Source of the DNA: Actinacidiphila paucisporea
Lineage (GTDB): Bacteria; Actinomycetota; Actinomycetes; Streptomycetales; Streptomycetaceae
Direction: 5' to 3'
NCBI RefSeq assembly: GCF_900142575.1
Contig: NZ_FRBI01000019.1
Span: forward strand, 85,981 to 149,980
Length of the DNA: 64,000 bases
Part shown: in pieces, positions 1 through 9,097 of the stretch
Layout: each line of letters begins with the position of its first letter
Numbering within the stretch: position 1 is the stretch's first letter
Position numbers and translations under genes: made by a program
The notes under the pieces: model-generated
Told to the model about the DNA's origin: nothing
The model's input: the letters and a program-made list of their open reading frames with translations, nothing else
Databases searched by the model: none

Positions 1-1027
1 GCCCGGCCAGCCGCGCGCCCAGCCAGCACGCCCCGAGCTTGCCGGCGACGGCCACCAGCGTGCAGCCCGCGGCGAACAGCAGCAGCGAGGGATCGGTCAG
101 CAGGCCGGTGTCGGTGTTCAGCCCGGAGTAGGTGAAGAACAGCGGCAGCAGCATCATCCCGCTCAGCGGGGCCGTGGTCCCGATCGTGCGGTCGATACGG
201 GGGGAGCGCGGATAGGCGGCGCCCAGGCTGAAGGCGCCGAAGACCGCGTAGAGGCCGATCCGGTCGGTGTACCAGGCGGCCAGGCACACGGCGAGCAGGG
301 TCACCAGGAGGAGTTGCTCCGCGGTGAGCCGCTCGGTGACGCGCAGCAGCGGACCGCGGTACCTGACCAGGAAGTACAGCGTCACCACCAGGCCGGCGGC
401 GCCCGACGCGGCCAGCACCAGCGTCCCGGCGGTGCCGCGCGCCAGGCTCACCACGCCGGCCAGCAGGATCCACGCCGCCACGTCGTCCAGCGCGCCGGCC
501 GCCAGCGCGATGGTGCCGAAGACCGTGCCGCCCAGCCGGCGTTCGAGGATGATCCTGGCCAGCATCGGGAAGGCGGTGATCGCCAGCGTGACCCCGACGA
601 ACAGCACCGTCACGTGCAGCGGGACGCCGGGAGGCGAGGTGTCCACGGAGTCCCGCACGGCCCAGGTGAGCGCGGCGCCGAGCAGCAGCGGCGCCCCGAT
701 GCCCGCTAGGGAGACCATCGCCGCGGGTCCCGCCACCGACTTCAGCCGGTCCAGCCGGAATTCGTACCCCGACTGGAACATGAACAGCACCAGCCCGAGC
801 TGCCCGGCGACGTAGAGCACCGGCCGCAGCTGGTCGGGGAAGAGGTGGTGCTCGACCGAGGGAAGAAGCAGGCCGAGCACCGAGGGGCCGAGCAGCACCC
901 CCGCGATCATCTCGGCGACCACCGGCGGCTGCCCGACCGGGCGCAGCAGCAGTGTGACGCCCCGGCAGACGGCCAGGATGACGACGACGGCCAGGAGGAA
1001 GGTGGTGCCCAGTTTGGTCGCGGACAT
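1..1027 (-). CDS. Cation:proton antiporter, CPA2/Kef type (C-terminus off the window)
   Basis: The reading frame starts at the ATG at 1027 (MSATKLGTTFLLAVVVILAV...) behind an AAGGA ribosome binding site and runs off the left edge, so only about 342 N-terminal residues are visible. It is a polytopic membrane protein with roughly nine hydrophobic segments. The CPA2-type signature PPVVAEMIAGVLLGPS lies near residue 35, and a segment containing FPMLARIILER and ALDDVAAWILL resembles the ion-transport core of Kef/NapA exchangers. Family members exchange Na+ or K+ for protons across the cytoplasmic membrane. The gene sits 60 bp downstream of the frameshifted P450 and on the same strand, so it is probably the last gene of the leftward FMO-oxidase-P450 operon. 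A role in export of or resistance to that operon's product is conceivable but not shown. Family assignment is firm; ion and role are unknown. Confidence 0.85.
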   Translation of the reverse strand, partial: MSATKLGTTFLLAVVVILAVCRGVTLLLRPVGQPPVVAEMIAGVLLGPSVLGLLLPSVEHHLFPDQLRPVLYVAGQLGLVLFMFQSGYEFRLDRLKSVAGPAAMVSLAGIGAPLLLGAALTWAVRDSVDTSPPGVPLHVTVLFVGVTLAITAFPMLARIILERRLGGTVFGTIALAAGALDDVAAWILLAGVVSLARGTAGTLVLAASGAAGLVVTLYFLVRYRGPLLRVTERLTAEQLLLVTLLAVCLAAWYTDRIGLYAVFGAFSLGAAYPRSPRIDRTIGTTAPLSGMMLLPLFFTYSGLNTDTGLLTDPSLLLFAAGCTLVAVAGKLGACWLGARLAG

Positions 1028-1087
1028 GAGAGGAAGTCCTTCGGCATGAAGCGGTGGGGGGAGCGGGCGTGTGCCGGGGGCGCCGGG

Positions 1088-2507
1088 TCAGCCGCGGTGG
1101 TGGGGACAGCCCGGCGGCGGTACGGCGTCGGCTGCGTCGGCCCCGAGGAGGCGGCCCTGTGCGTCGTGCCCGGCGAACCACGTCGCCGCCATCCGCAGGC
1201 GCCGCGCGTCCGCCACCATCCAGCTGCCGAAGACGAGTTGCACCAGGCTGCGGCCCACGTCCTCCCACCGGTCCCGCAGCCGCAGGAAGGCCAGTGCGGC
1301 GGCCATCCGATGCCGCGGCAGCGTGCGCCCGCTCACCACCAGCAGGCACGGCGCCCGATGCGGAATGGAGCGGGTGTGGGAGACGGAGGAGTGCAGCGTG
1401 AAGCGGGCCAGCACCTCCCGGGTGGACCGCCCTCATGACCAGCGGGGACAGCCGCCACGCCGGGCAGGGCCGGTTCGCGGCCACCCCGAAGGGGATGTGG
1501 TGGGCGTCCTTGGGCGAGATCCGGTCCCATCTGCCTGGGTCGAAGACCTCCGGGCGGGTGTGGCCGGTGGCGTGGTAAGCGGGGTAGTCGAAGCACAGCA
1601 CGGTGCCTGCCGGGTAGCCCACCCCGTCGCCGAGGTCGATGTCGGCGCTGGTGATCCGGTGCGCGATGCCGAACAGCGGGAACAGGCGCAGCGTCTCGTT
1701 CATGACGTTGCCCAGGTCGTGGTCGTCGCCCGGGTGCGCGGCCAGCCGCCGCTGGACGTCCTGGTGTTCGGCCAGCACGAGCAGCAGGTGCGCCATCGCC
1801 TCCGACATCTGCACGACCGCGGTGTTGAAGAAGGTGCCCTGCAGGTAGTGCGCGCGCTCCAGCGGCGTCGCGAGTTCGGCGGGCAGCGTGTGCGGCACCT
1901 CGTCCGCGGCGAGCCGCCGCAGCAGGTAGCGGGTGAGGCGGTCACGGCGGCGCATGTGCCGCAGCCTGGTGTTCTTCAGGGAGTTGACCACGTCCTCGGC
2001 ATTGTCGACGATCAGTCGCCGGACGCTCGGCGGGCAGGGCTCGCGGAAGACCAGGCCGTGGAAGAACTCCGCCCACACCGGCATCATCAGGTCCCGCAGC
2101 CGGACCAGCGAGACCTCGCCGGGTACGGACTCGTCGAGGACGCCGGCCGCGCACCGGGCGGCGGCGGCCGACAGGTCCGCGCTGGTCCCCGCCAGGATCG
2201 CGGCAGTGGTGCGGGCGACCGCGTCGTAGCGGGGCCCCGGCTCCAGGTGCTCCTGGTGGACCTCGGGACCGGGGGAGAGCCAGTACCAGAACAGGTCCGA
2301 CAGCCCCGCACCCCGGCTGCGGCCGTTCGCGGCGGGGTGCGCGTACAGCTCGGCGAAGCGCTCGGGGCCGACCTCGGCGTTGGGCACCACGACGCCTTCG
2401 GGGCCGTTGACCCGGGCGAACACCCGTGTGCGCAGCGAGATCAGGGTCCTCGGCAGCCAGTAGGGGGTGGACAGCGCGAGTGCCGCAACGGCGGCCTTCT
2501 TCAGCAT
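1088..2507 (-). pseudogene. Cytochrome P450, single-base frameshift near its C-terminus
   Basis: The frame opens at the ATG at 2507 (MLKKAAVAALALSTPYWLP) and reads as a P450-like protein: ETLRLFP for the K-helix ExxR region, then FDPGRWD and the heme loop FGVAANRPCPAWR with the cysteine ligand. After LVMRAV, near position 1427, the frame is lost. One base to the side, the next frame continues as TREVLARFTLHSSVSHTRS and ends at the TGA at 1088. Removing one C (one g on the plus strand at 1425-1428) restores MRAVTREVLARF and a protein of about 472 residues, normal for a P450. The start overlaps the end of the FMN oxidase gene by 7 bp, so it was translationally coupled. The break follows the heme ligand, so a truncated protein would lack the last beta sheet. 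A sequencing error is the main alternative. Confidence 0.8.
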
Positions 2508-3610
2508 CCGGTCACCGCCCGCGGCCCGCGGGCCACCACCTGGTCCCTGGTCGGGCCCGAGCAGTCCCGGGCACCGCACAGCGTCAGCACATGGGCGGTG
2601 TCGTCCCGCAGCTCCGCCAGCACGCGCGCCACGCCGTCCTCCCCTTCGGCGGCGAGCCCCCACAGGACGGGCCGGCCGACCCCGACCGCGGTGGCACCGA
2701 GCGCCAGCGCGGTCACCACGTCGGAGCCGGTGCGCACCCCGCCGTCGAGCAGTACGGGGATCCGGCCCGCCACCGCGTCGGCCACCCGCGGCAGTGCCTC
2801 CACGGCGGCGGGCGCGGCGTCGAGTTGCCGCCCCCCGTGGTTGGACACGATCACGCCCCGCATCCCCTCCGCGACGGCCAGCCGCGCGTCGTCCGGGTGC
2901 AGCACCCCCTTGAGGAGGATGGGCAGGTCGTGGCCGTCGCGAAGCCGGCGCAGGTCGTCCCAGGACAGCGCGGGCGACATGGCGATGTCCAGGGTGCCGC
3001 CGGGGGGCGCCCCGGGCAGGCCGCGCATGTTCTCCGTCGCGTGGCCCGGCGGAAGGTCGTGGAAGCCGTTGCGGTCGTCGCGCCTGCGGCGTCCGAAGAC
3101 GGGGGAGTCCACCGTGACCACCAGGGCCGTGCAGCCGGCCTGTGCGGCCCGCCGGGCAAGGGCGTCCGTCACCCCGGACTCCGGCTGGAGGTAGAGCTGG
3201 AACCACACGGCGGCGTCCTCGCGTACGGATCGGGCCGACGCCGTCACGTCGGCGACCGCCGTGGTCGAGGCCATCGAGGTGATCAGCACAGCGCCCGCCG
3301 CGGCGGCCGCCCGTGCGGTGGCGCGCTCGCCGTCCGGGTGGGCCAGGCCGTGGAAGGCGGTGGGGGCCACCACGACGGGCGTTCGCGCACGGGCGCCGGG
3401 CAGATCGACGGAGGTGTCGGCCTGCCCCGCCCCGCGCAGCACCCGCGGAAGCAGGGCCAGCCGCCGGAAGGCCAGGACGTTCTCGGCCGCCGCGGTCTCC
3501 TCGCCGGCGCCGCCCTCGTAGAAGTCCCAGTGCACCGGATCGAGCCGGGCCGCGGCCTTCTCCCGCAGCTCCGCGAGCACGCCGGGTACGGGGGGCCCGC
3601 CGCCGGTCAC
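2501..3610 (-). CDS. FMN-dependent alpha-hydroxy-acid oxidase/dehydrogenase
   Basis: This 369-residue protein belongs to the lactate/glycolate/mandelate oxidase family of FMN TIM barrels that oxidise 2-hydroxy acids to 2-keto acids. Visible signatures are VVAPTAFHGLAHPDGE near the N-terminus, TVDSPVFGRR in the middle, LLKGVLHPDDA with the flavin-contacting lysine, and the active-site block VSNHGGRQLD, followed by the phosphate-binding LLDGGVRTGSDVV. The start is set at the GTG at 3610 because it forms a GTGA overlap with the stop of the upstream monooxygenase gene. An open frame continues further upstream but only inside that gene. Length fits the family (350-390). The gene ends overlapping the P450 start by 7 bp. 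Substrate is unknown; the context suggests oxidation of a hydroxy-acid intermediate in a small-molecule pathway. Confidence 0.88.
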   Translation of the reverse strand: MTGGGPPVPGVLAELREKAAARLDPVHWDFYEGGAGEETAAAENVLAFRRLALLPRVLRGAGQADTSVDLPGARARTPVVVAPTAFHGLAHPDGERATARAAAAAGAVLITSMASTTAVADVTASARSVREDAAVWFQLYLQPESGVTDALARRAAQAGCTALVVTVDSPVFGRRRRDDRNGFHDLPPGHATENMRGLPGAPPGGTLDIAMSPALSWDDLRRLRDGHDLPILLKGVLHPDDARLAVAEGMRGVIVSNHGGRQLDAAPAAVEALPRVADAVAGRIPVLLDGGVRTGSDVVTALALGATAVGVGRPVLWGLAAEGEDGVARVLAELRDDTAHVLTLCGARDCSGPTRDQVVARGPRAVTGC

Positions 3611-5256
3611 GACGGGTCCGCGGCTGCGTCTTCCGGCAGGTCCGGGTGCGGCGGTGCGGGTTGCCCGGGGGCGAGGTGTGCGGCCAGGAAGCGGACCAGC
3701 GGGGCGCGGTGGACGTCCGCACTGTCCCACTCGTTCTCCAGGTTCTCCGTGAGGTGGTGCTCGGCGACCGGCTTGCCGTCCTGGAAGAGCCGGACCACCG
3801 GGTGCAGATAGCGCCCGTCGAGCCCGGTGGCCGTCTGCTGGGAGAGCCGGCTCACCGAGACGTCGAACGGATTGGCCTTGTCGTGGTCCTCGCCGTATTC
3901 GAGGGTGACCGTGAGATAGCGGTCGGCGGCGCCGAACGTGCCCTCCGCGACCACCCGGTGGAGGTGGTCGACCGGCACCTCCTCGTAGTAGCCGACCGCG
4001 CCGGTGCCGCTCACCACCAAGGCGTCGCAGAGGAACCCGAACATCTGCCACAGCGCGGAGGTGCGGTTGATGCGCTGCAGCACGGCGTCGGCGACGGCCT
4101 GCGGGGTGGCGGCCGGCTCGCTGCGCGGCCAGGGCGTGTCGTGGTAGCGCTGCCCCAGGATGCGGTGGAGCGCGCGTACCCCGTAGCGGAAGCCGTGGAT
4201 GAATCCGCTGGTCGACTTCTTGAAGTCGCGTACCTGGGTGATGGTGCCGGCGAAGTAGAGATCGGGGACGTTGACGGACTCCCAGGCGTCGGTCTGCGCG
4301 GGGAACCGGTCGTTGATCGTCAGCTCGGGGCGGCACTCCTCCGCGAATACGGAAGCGTCGAAGCGGAATCCGGTGGCAAGGATGACCCGGTCGTAGGATA
4401 TCTCCTTCACCACTTCGTCAACCCGCAGGAACTTGACGGCGACACGGAAGCGGCCGTCGTCCCCCTCTCTCCTGATACGGACGATCTCCCCGTCGAGGAG
4501 TGCGTTCTGGGATTTGAGCTGGTAGGTGTCGAGGAAGTTGTTGTTCACCGCTCTGAGATGGCCAACGAAGTGGGTCTGCCAGGCCAGTTTCAGCGATCCG
4601 GGACCGGCCACATGAATCACCGCGGCGGTTTCGATGAGGTTGTCCGCGGTTTCGAACGCGGAATTTCCCCGGCCGATGATCAGCACCCGCTGCCCGGTGA
4701 AGTCGGCCGGGTCGACGGACACCTCGTCGTACCGCTCGGCCAGCTCCGCGCCGTCGATGGGTGGGACGTACGGCCGGGAGACGCCGGTTGCCACGATCAG
4801 TCGCCCGGCGCGCAGTACGGCGCCGTCCCCGGTCGTCACCTCGAAGTCGCCGCGGGCCGAACCGTCCGCCGCGGGCAGCCGGGAGATGCGGGTGACACGC
4901 GTGTTGCCACGGATGCGCAGTCCGTGGACCCTGGCGAAGTCGCCGAGGTAGCCGACCATGTCGTCGGCCGAGGGGAAGTAGCGGGGTGTGACGGCGGTGA
5001 AGAGGGGGTGGTTCTCCTCGGAGAGCAGCGAATTCCAGTCCGTACGCAGCTTCAGCTCGGGGTCGTCCCAGCCGGTGTGCACCTTGTTGATGGAAATCAA
5101 CGTCCGGTGCCTGGGGAACCTGGTGAAGAAGGTGCCGACCTCGCCCGCCTCTAACAGCAGATAGTCCCGGCCGGCCCGTTCCAGGAAATATGCCGCCTGA
5201 ATTCCGGCCGGCCCTCCGCCTACTACCAGGTAGTCGACCCGCTCTTCTCCGGACAC
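3607..5256 (-). CDS. FAD/NAD(P)-dependent monooxygenase-like oxidoreductase
   Basis: This 549-residue protein begins at the GTG at 5256, 4 bp after a GGGAGGG ribosome binding site. The N-terminal dinucleotide fold reads VDYLVVGGGPAGIQAAYFLE (FAD, GxGxxG) and a second Rossmann fold reads RVLIIGRGNSAFETADNL (NAD(P)H). ILATGFRFD marks the second conserved region of flavin-containing monooxygenases and related pyridine-nucleotide oxidoreductases. It is somewhat longer than typical class B monooxygenases (about 450), with an extra C-terminal region after RALHRILGQRYHDTPW. It heads a leftward operon with overlapping stops and starts and faces the AMP-ligase gene across a 283-bp divergent promoter region. 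Likely chemistry is N- or S-oxygenation or Baeyer-Villiger oxidation, but the substrate cannot be read from sequence. Confidence 0.8.
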   Translation of the reverse strand: MSGEERVDYLVVGGGPAGIQAAYFLERAGRDYLLLEAGEVGTFFTRFPRHRTLISINKVHTGWDDPELKLRTDWNSLLSEENHPLFTAVTPRYFPSADDMVGYLGDFARVHGLRIRGNTRVTRISRLPAADGSARGDFEVTTGDGAVLRAGRLIVATGVSRPYVPPIDGAELAERYDEVSVDPADFTGQRVLIIGRGNSAFETADNLIETAAVIHVAGPGSLKLAWQTHFVGHLRAVNNNFLDTYQLKSQNALLDGEIVRIRREGDDGRFRVAVKFLRVDEVVKEISYDRVILATGFRFDASVFAEECRPELTINDRFPAQTDAWESVNVPDLYFAGTITQVRDFKKSTSGFIHGFRYGVRALHRILGQRYHDTPWPRSEPAATPQAVADAVLQRINRTSALWQMFGFLCDALVVSGTGAVGYYEEVPVDHLHRVVAEGTFGAADRYLTVTLEYGEDHDKANPFDVSVSRLSQQTATGLDGRYLHPVVRLFQDGKPVAEHHLTENLENEWDSADVHRAPLVRFLAAHLAPGQPAPPHPDLPEDAAADPS

Positions 5257-5539
5257 ATGCCCTCCCGGGATCTGATGAGGATGCGGTCACCCTAGTTGAG
5301 GGTTAAAGGAAGTTTCCAGAGGGGCAAAATGTGATCCATGTCACATCGCATTGCGAGGTTGGGTATCGGGGTGAATGGATAAATTCCGGAACGGGCTGGG
5401 CGGCCCATGGGCGGCGGCGCGGCAATACGGGGAGCGCGCCGGCCGCGTGCTGTGCAAAAACTGTGCGTATGCGGCGCCCGGGTTTGCCAATGGCCTGAAT
5501 TCGACCCTGGCGACCGTATGTCCGGATCGGGAGGAAAAC
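5257..5539. promoter_or_regulatory. Divergent intergenic region between monooxygenase operon and ligase gene
   Basis: These 283 bases separate two divergent transcription units and must hold both promoters. The left part is noticeably AT-richer than the genes (GAGGGTTAAAGGAAGTTT near 5296-5313). The ligase ribosome binding site GGGAGGAAAA is at 5529-5538. No convincing operator palindrome was recognised. Confidence 0.4.
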
Positions 5540-7093
5540 ATGGACGGACCTGCCGACCCGGTGTTTCCGCAGCCGCTGGTGGAAGCCTTCCTGCGGGATC
5601 CCGAGACCCCCGCCTTCGAATTTCGGTCACAACCCGTCACCCGCGCCGAGGTGCTCGGCCTGATACGGAGCTGCGTCGCGGGCCTGCGGGCCGCAGGTCT
5701 CGGCGCGGGGCGCGGGGTCGCCGTCACCACGGCGGTGACCCCGGCGGGCTTCGCCGCGCAGATCGCCGCCCACCTGCTCGGTTGTCGGGTCACCGGCCTG
5801 CGCCCCGGCCTGACGCCTCCCCAACTGCGGCACGTGCTCGCGCAGGACGTGGAGGCGGTGGTCGCCGACGGCACGACCGCGACCGCGGACCTCGCCGCGG
5901 CCGCCGAGGCGGCCGCGGTACCGGTGGTCGACCTCGATCTCGTCCTCCTGGCAGCCGGCGGGCACGCGGAGCGCGAGGCCGGCCACGACGGTGACGACGG
6001 CCTGGTCGCACGCGGCCGTCCCGACGACATCGCCCTGGTCTGCCTGACCAGCGGCAGCACCGGCAATCCCAAGGGCTCCGCCCAGACCTACCGCGCCCTG
6101 AGCCGCCACTGGTCCTGGCAGCCCGCCGGCTGGAGCGACCGGGCACGCCGACTCGCCGGGGGCTACGGCCGGTTCCTGGTCTTCGGGACGCTGACCAGCG
6201 CGGTGATGCTGGAACACCTAGCACTGTGCCTGCTCAGCGGCGGCACCGCGGTGATCCCCGACGAGCCGGTGTCCTTCCCCTCCTCCTGGGAGCGCCACCG
6301 CGTCACCGCCTGCCTGTGCACGGTGGCGAGGCTCTACCAGGTACTCGACACCCTGCGCACCGAGCAGGCCGACACCTCCAGCCTGCGGGCGCTGCTCGTC
6401 GCGGGCTCGCCGTTGCCGCCGCACCGCCTGGCCGAGGCCGTCGAACGGCTCGGCCCGGTGGTCTACCAGGGCTACGGCCAGACCGAGACCGGCATGCTGT
6501 CCCTGCTCGGCCCCGAGGACCTCGCCGAACACGGCGACCAGGTGCTGGACACCGTCGGTCGCCCGATGCCCGGCGTCGCGATCAGTGCGCGCGACCCGCA
6601 CGGACAGCCCGTCCCGGCGGGCACGACCGGCGAGATATGGGTGCGCGCGGCCGGCGCGATGTCCGGCTACTGGCACGACGAGGACGAGACCCGGGAGGTG
6701 GTCAGGGAGGGCTGGATCAGGACCCGGGACCTCGGCACCCTGGGTGCGGACGGCTACCTGCGGCTGCTCGGACGTGCCCGTGACGTGATCTTCGTCAACG
6801 CGATCCTGCACTACGCCGGCGCGATCGAGGCGGCGCTCGCGGCCCACCCGGACGTCGACCAGGCCTACGTGGTGGGCGCGCCCGACGAGCACACCGGCGA
6901 GGCCGCGCACGCCTTCGTCGTCCCGACGGCGGGCCGCACGCCCGCGCCCGACGACCTGCGGGCCGCCGTGCGCGCCGTGCTGGGCGAAGGCGCCGAGCCC
7001 GCCACGGTCACCCTGCTCGACTCGGTGCCGGTCGCCCCCAGCGGCAAGCCGGACAAGAAGGCGCTGCTGGCCCGGGTCCCGGCCGGCGGGTAG
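5540..7093 (+). CDS. AMP-dependent acyl-CoA synthetase/ligase
   Basis: This 517-residue class I adenylate-forming enzyme activates a carboxylic acid as acyl-AMP and usually transfers it to CoA or a carrier protein. Motifs in order are the P-loop LTSGSTGNPKGSAQ near residue 170, GYGQTETGML (A5), GEIWVRAAGAMSGYW, the hinge region RTRDLGTLGADGYLRLLGRARDVI, and the C-terminal catalytic lysine motif PSGKPDKKALLARV. The ATG at 5540 was chosen because GGGAGGAAAA lies 3-11 bp upstream; the frame is open further upstream but without a ribosome binding site. The gene is divergent from the monooxygenase operon, and the two units probably act together: acid activation plus oxidative tailoring (FMO, hydroxy-acid oxidase, P450). 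It lacks a fused carrier domain. Substrate is unknown. Confidence 0.88.
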   Translation: MDGPADPVFPQPLVEAFLRDPETPAFEFRSQPVTRAEVLGLIRSCVAGLRAAGLGAGRGVAVTTAVTPAGFAAQIAAHLLGCRVTGLRPGLTPPQLRHVLAQDVEAVVADGTTATADLAAAAEAAAVPVVDLDLVLLAAGGHAEREAGHDGDDGLVARGRPDDIALVCLTSGSTGNPKGSAQTYRALSRHWSWQPAGWSDRARRLAGGYGRFLVFGTLTSAVMLEHLALCLLSGGTAVIPDEPVSFPSSWERHRVTACLCTVARLYQVLDTLRTEQADTSSLRALLVAGSPLPPHRLAEAVERLGPVVYQGYGQTETGMLSLLGPEDLAEHGDQVLDTVGRPMPGVAISARDPHGQPVPAGTTGEIWVRAAGAMSGYWHDEDETREVVREGWIRTRDLGTLGADGYLRLLGRARDVIFVNAILHYAGAIEAALAAHPDVDQAYVVGAPDEHTGEAAHAFVVPTAGRTPAPDDLRAAVRAVLGEGAEPATVTLLDSVPVAPSGKPDKKALLARVPAGG

Positions 7094-7188
7094 CGCGCGC
7101 CCGGCGGCCTCCGCGGTGTGGCGGAGGGCGGACTCGCGGACGGCGCCGGCACGGGTCGGTGCCGACGTGCCGCACCGCACGCAGGCGG

Positions 7189-8733
7189 TCACCGTTCGCC
7201 GAGGCCGGACTCCTCGCGGTCGAGATCGGTCTGCAGGCGGCGGCGGGTGGTGTCGCTGATGCGGTGCTCGTCGTAGAGGCGGCGCAACTCGGTGTTCTGG
7301 AGGCCGATGACCTCGCGGCGCAGATCGCGGTAGGTGGCGTCGGCCGAGGGGTTGCCCGGGTCGTCGGTGTCGTGGTCGAGACGCGCGGCGAGGTTGTGGC
7401 GCATGCGGTGCAGGGCGGTTTCCGGCACGGTCTCCAGGGCGGCCAGGTCGTCGAGGTGGGCCAGGGCGGCACGGGTGAGCGCGTCGCGCGCCACCGTCTC
7501 CTCCTGGGCGGTGTGTTCAGGTTCCAGCGCGATCCCGGAGCGGTTCACCAGCGGGGCGAGCGTCAGCCCCTGGACGATCAGGGTGAGCACCACCACGGCG
7601 GTGGTGAGGACCAGGACCAGTTCCCGGCCCGGCAGCGACCGGTCGCCGGCGGCGGTCAGCGGAATCGACAGCGCGGCGGCCAGCGGCATCACGCCCCGGG
7701 TGCCGGCCCAGGTCACCACCGTCGCGATCCGCCAGGAGGGCCGGCTGCTCGTGGGCCGGACGACCGCGGACAGCGGAAGCATCCACAGGACGCGTACGCC
7801 GATCAGCACGAGCGCGATCGCGAGGGCCTGCAGGGGCCACCAGCGGCTGCCGTCGGGCAGGTCGGCGACGAGGGCCGGCAGTTCCAGCCCGATGATGCTG
7901 AAGACGACACTCTCCAGCAGGAAGACCACCACCGCGTAGACCGCCTGCACCTGGAGCCGGATGCGCGCGTCGCTGAGCAGGTGCCCGGAGCGGCCGAGCA
8001 GCACGCCCGCGACCACCACGGCGGTGACCCCCGAGGTGTGGGCCGACTCGGCGAGCACGTAAGCGGCGTACGGCGTGACCAGGGCGATCACGGTGTCGAG
8101 TACGGGGTCGGTGGTCCGCCGCCTGATCCGCGCGACCAGCCAGGCCGCGAGGCCACCGGTCACCGTGCCGCCCCCGGCCAGCAGCCCGAACTCGCCCGCG
8201 GCCACGGGCCAGTGCACCGTCGTGGAGGCGACCGCGACACCGACGGCCACCTTGAACAGCACCAGCGAGGTCGCGTCGTTGAACAGGCTCTCGGCCTGCA
8301 CCAGCACCTGGACCCGGCCGGGCAGCGACAGCCGCCGTCCCAGCGCGGTGACGGCCACCGGATCGGTGCTCGCCAGAACCGCGCCGAGCACGAAGGCCAT
8401 CGACGGCGGAAGCGGGGTGAGAACCACCGCGAGGGCACCGACGGCCGCGGCCGAGGCCAGCACGAGCCCGAAAGCCAGCACCGTCACCGGCCGCCACACC
8501 AACCGCAGGTCCCGCAGCGACATTTCCTCGGCCGACGCGTAGAGCAGGGGCGGCAGGACGACCAGGGCGATGGTGTTCGGCGGGATGTGCAGAGCGGGTG
8601 TGCCCGGTATCAGGGCCACCACCAGGCCCGCGATGACCAGCAGCGACGGTGCCGGGATCCGCCAGCGGCGGGCGAAGGTGGAGACCGCGGTGGCCAGTAC
8701 GACCAGAAAGACGATCGACCCCACCGCGCGCAT
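7189..8733 (-). CDS. Na+/H+ antiporter, CPA1/NhaP type
   Basis: This 514-residue protein has about twelve membrane segments over the first 400 residues and a hydrophilic, charged C-terminal tail of about 100 residues (from about RSGIALEPEHTAQEE), the usual layout of bacterial CPA1 exchangers. Key motifs are VLPPLLYASAEEMS, the exchange-site region LGAVLASTDPVAVTALGRR, and AESLFNDATSLVLFK, whose N-D pair is diagnostic for Na+/H+ exchange. It probably sits in the cytoplasmic membrane and handles sodium and pH homeostasis. It is transcribed alone, convergent with the ligase gene. A perfect inverted repeat (8766-8786) lies 33-53 bp upstream of its ATG and is a candidate operator or promoter-proximal hairpin. 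Confidence 0.9.
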   Translation of the reverse strand: MRAVGSIVFLVVLATAVSTFARRWRIPAPSLLVIAGLVVALIPGTPALHIPPNTIALVVLPPLLYASAEEMSLRDLRLVWRPVTVLAFGLVLASAAAVGALAVVLTPLPPSMAFVLGAVLASTDPVAVTALGRRLSLPGRVQVLVQAESLFNDATSLVLFKVAVGVAVASTTVHWPVAAGEFGLLAGGGTVTGGLAAWLVARIRRRTTDPVLDTVIALVTPYAAYVLAESAHTSGVTAVVVAGVLLGRSGHLLSDARIRLQVQAVYAVVVFLLESVVFSIIGLELPALVADLPDGSRWWPLQALAIALVLIGVRVLWMLPLSAVVRPTSSRPSWRIATVVTWAGTRGVMPLAAALSIPLTAAGDRSLPGRELVLVLTTAVVVLTLIVQGLTLAPLVNRSGIALEPEHTAQEETVARDALTRAALAHLDDLAALETVPETALHRMRHNLAARLDHDTDDPGNPSADATYRDLRREVIGLQNTELRRLYDEHRISDTTRRRLQTDLDREESGLGER

Positions 8734-8765
8734 GAACCGTCTCCCCGATCGCCACAGACGGGGCC

Positions 8766-8786
8766 GCTGTCACCTCTTGTGACAGC
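8766..8786. promoter_or_regulatory. Perfect inverted repeat upstream of the antiporter gene
   Basis: GCTGTCAC and GTGACAGC form an 8+8 bp perfect palindrome around CTCTT, 33-53 bp before the antiporter start on the minus strand. Position and symmetry suit a dimeric repressor site. No candidate regulator gene is adjacent. The remainder of 8734-9097 holds no gene; it must contain the promoter of the rightward BNR protein. Confidence 0.45.
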
Positions 8787-9097
8787 CGACTCCCTGTGCC
8801 GACCAGACTTCCCGGCTCACCACGGTCAGCTTATCCGGTCACCGGGACGGCGAGGTCGGCGCCCCGCGCACGGAGGCGGCCGGTGGCGGTGGGCGCCACG
8901 CGCGCCAATCTCATGATTGACGTGAGCATGTAGACGGTAGGAGGGTAGGGGCGTCCTTGCGCACGTCCTGCACCTGGTTCGGTTCGGCGGGAACGGCCCT
9001 GCCCCACGGCGGGACGTGTACAAGCACCTCCCAGGCGTCTCCCGGCGGCGTACCGATGCCCGACGTGCCCCGTCCCCCTCGGCAGAGGAAGGGAAGC

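Noticed and set aside
1071..3194. Rightward 707-residue open frame opposite the P450 and hydroxy-acid oxidase
   Set aside because: Low-complexity shadow; the opposite strand shows clear P450 and FMN-oxidase motifs.
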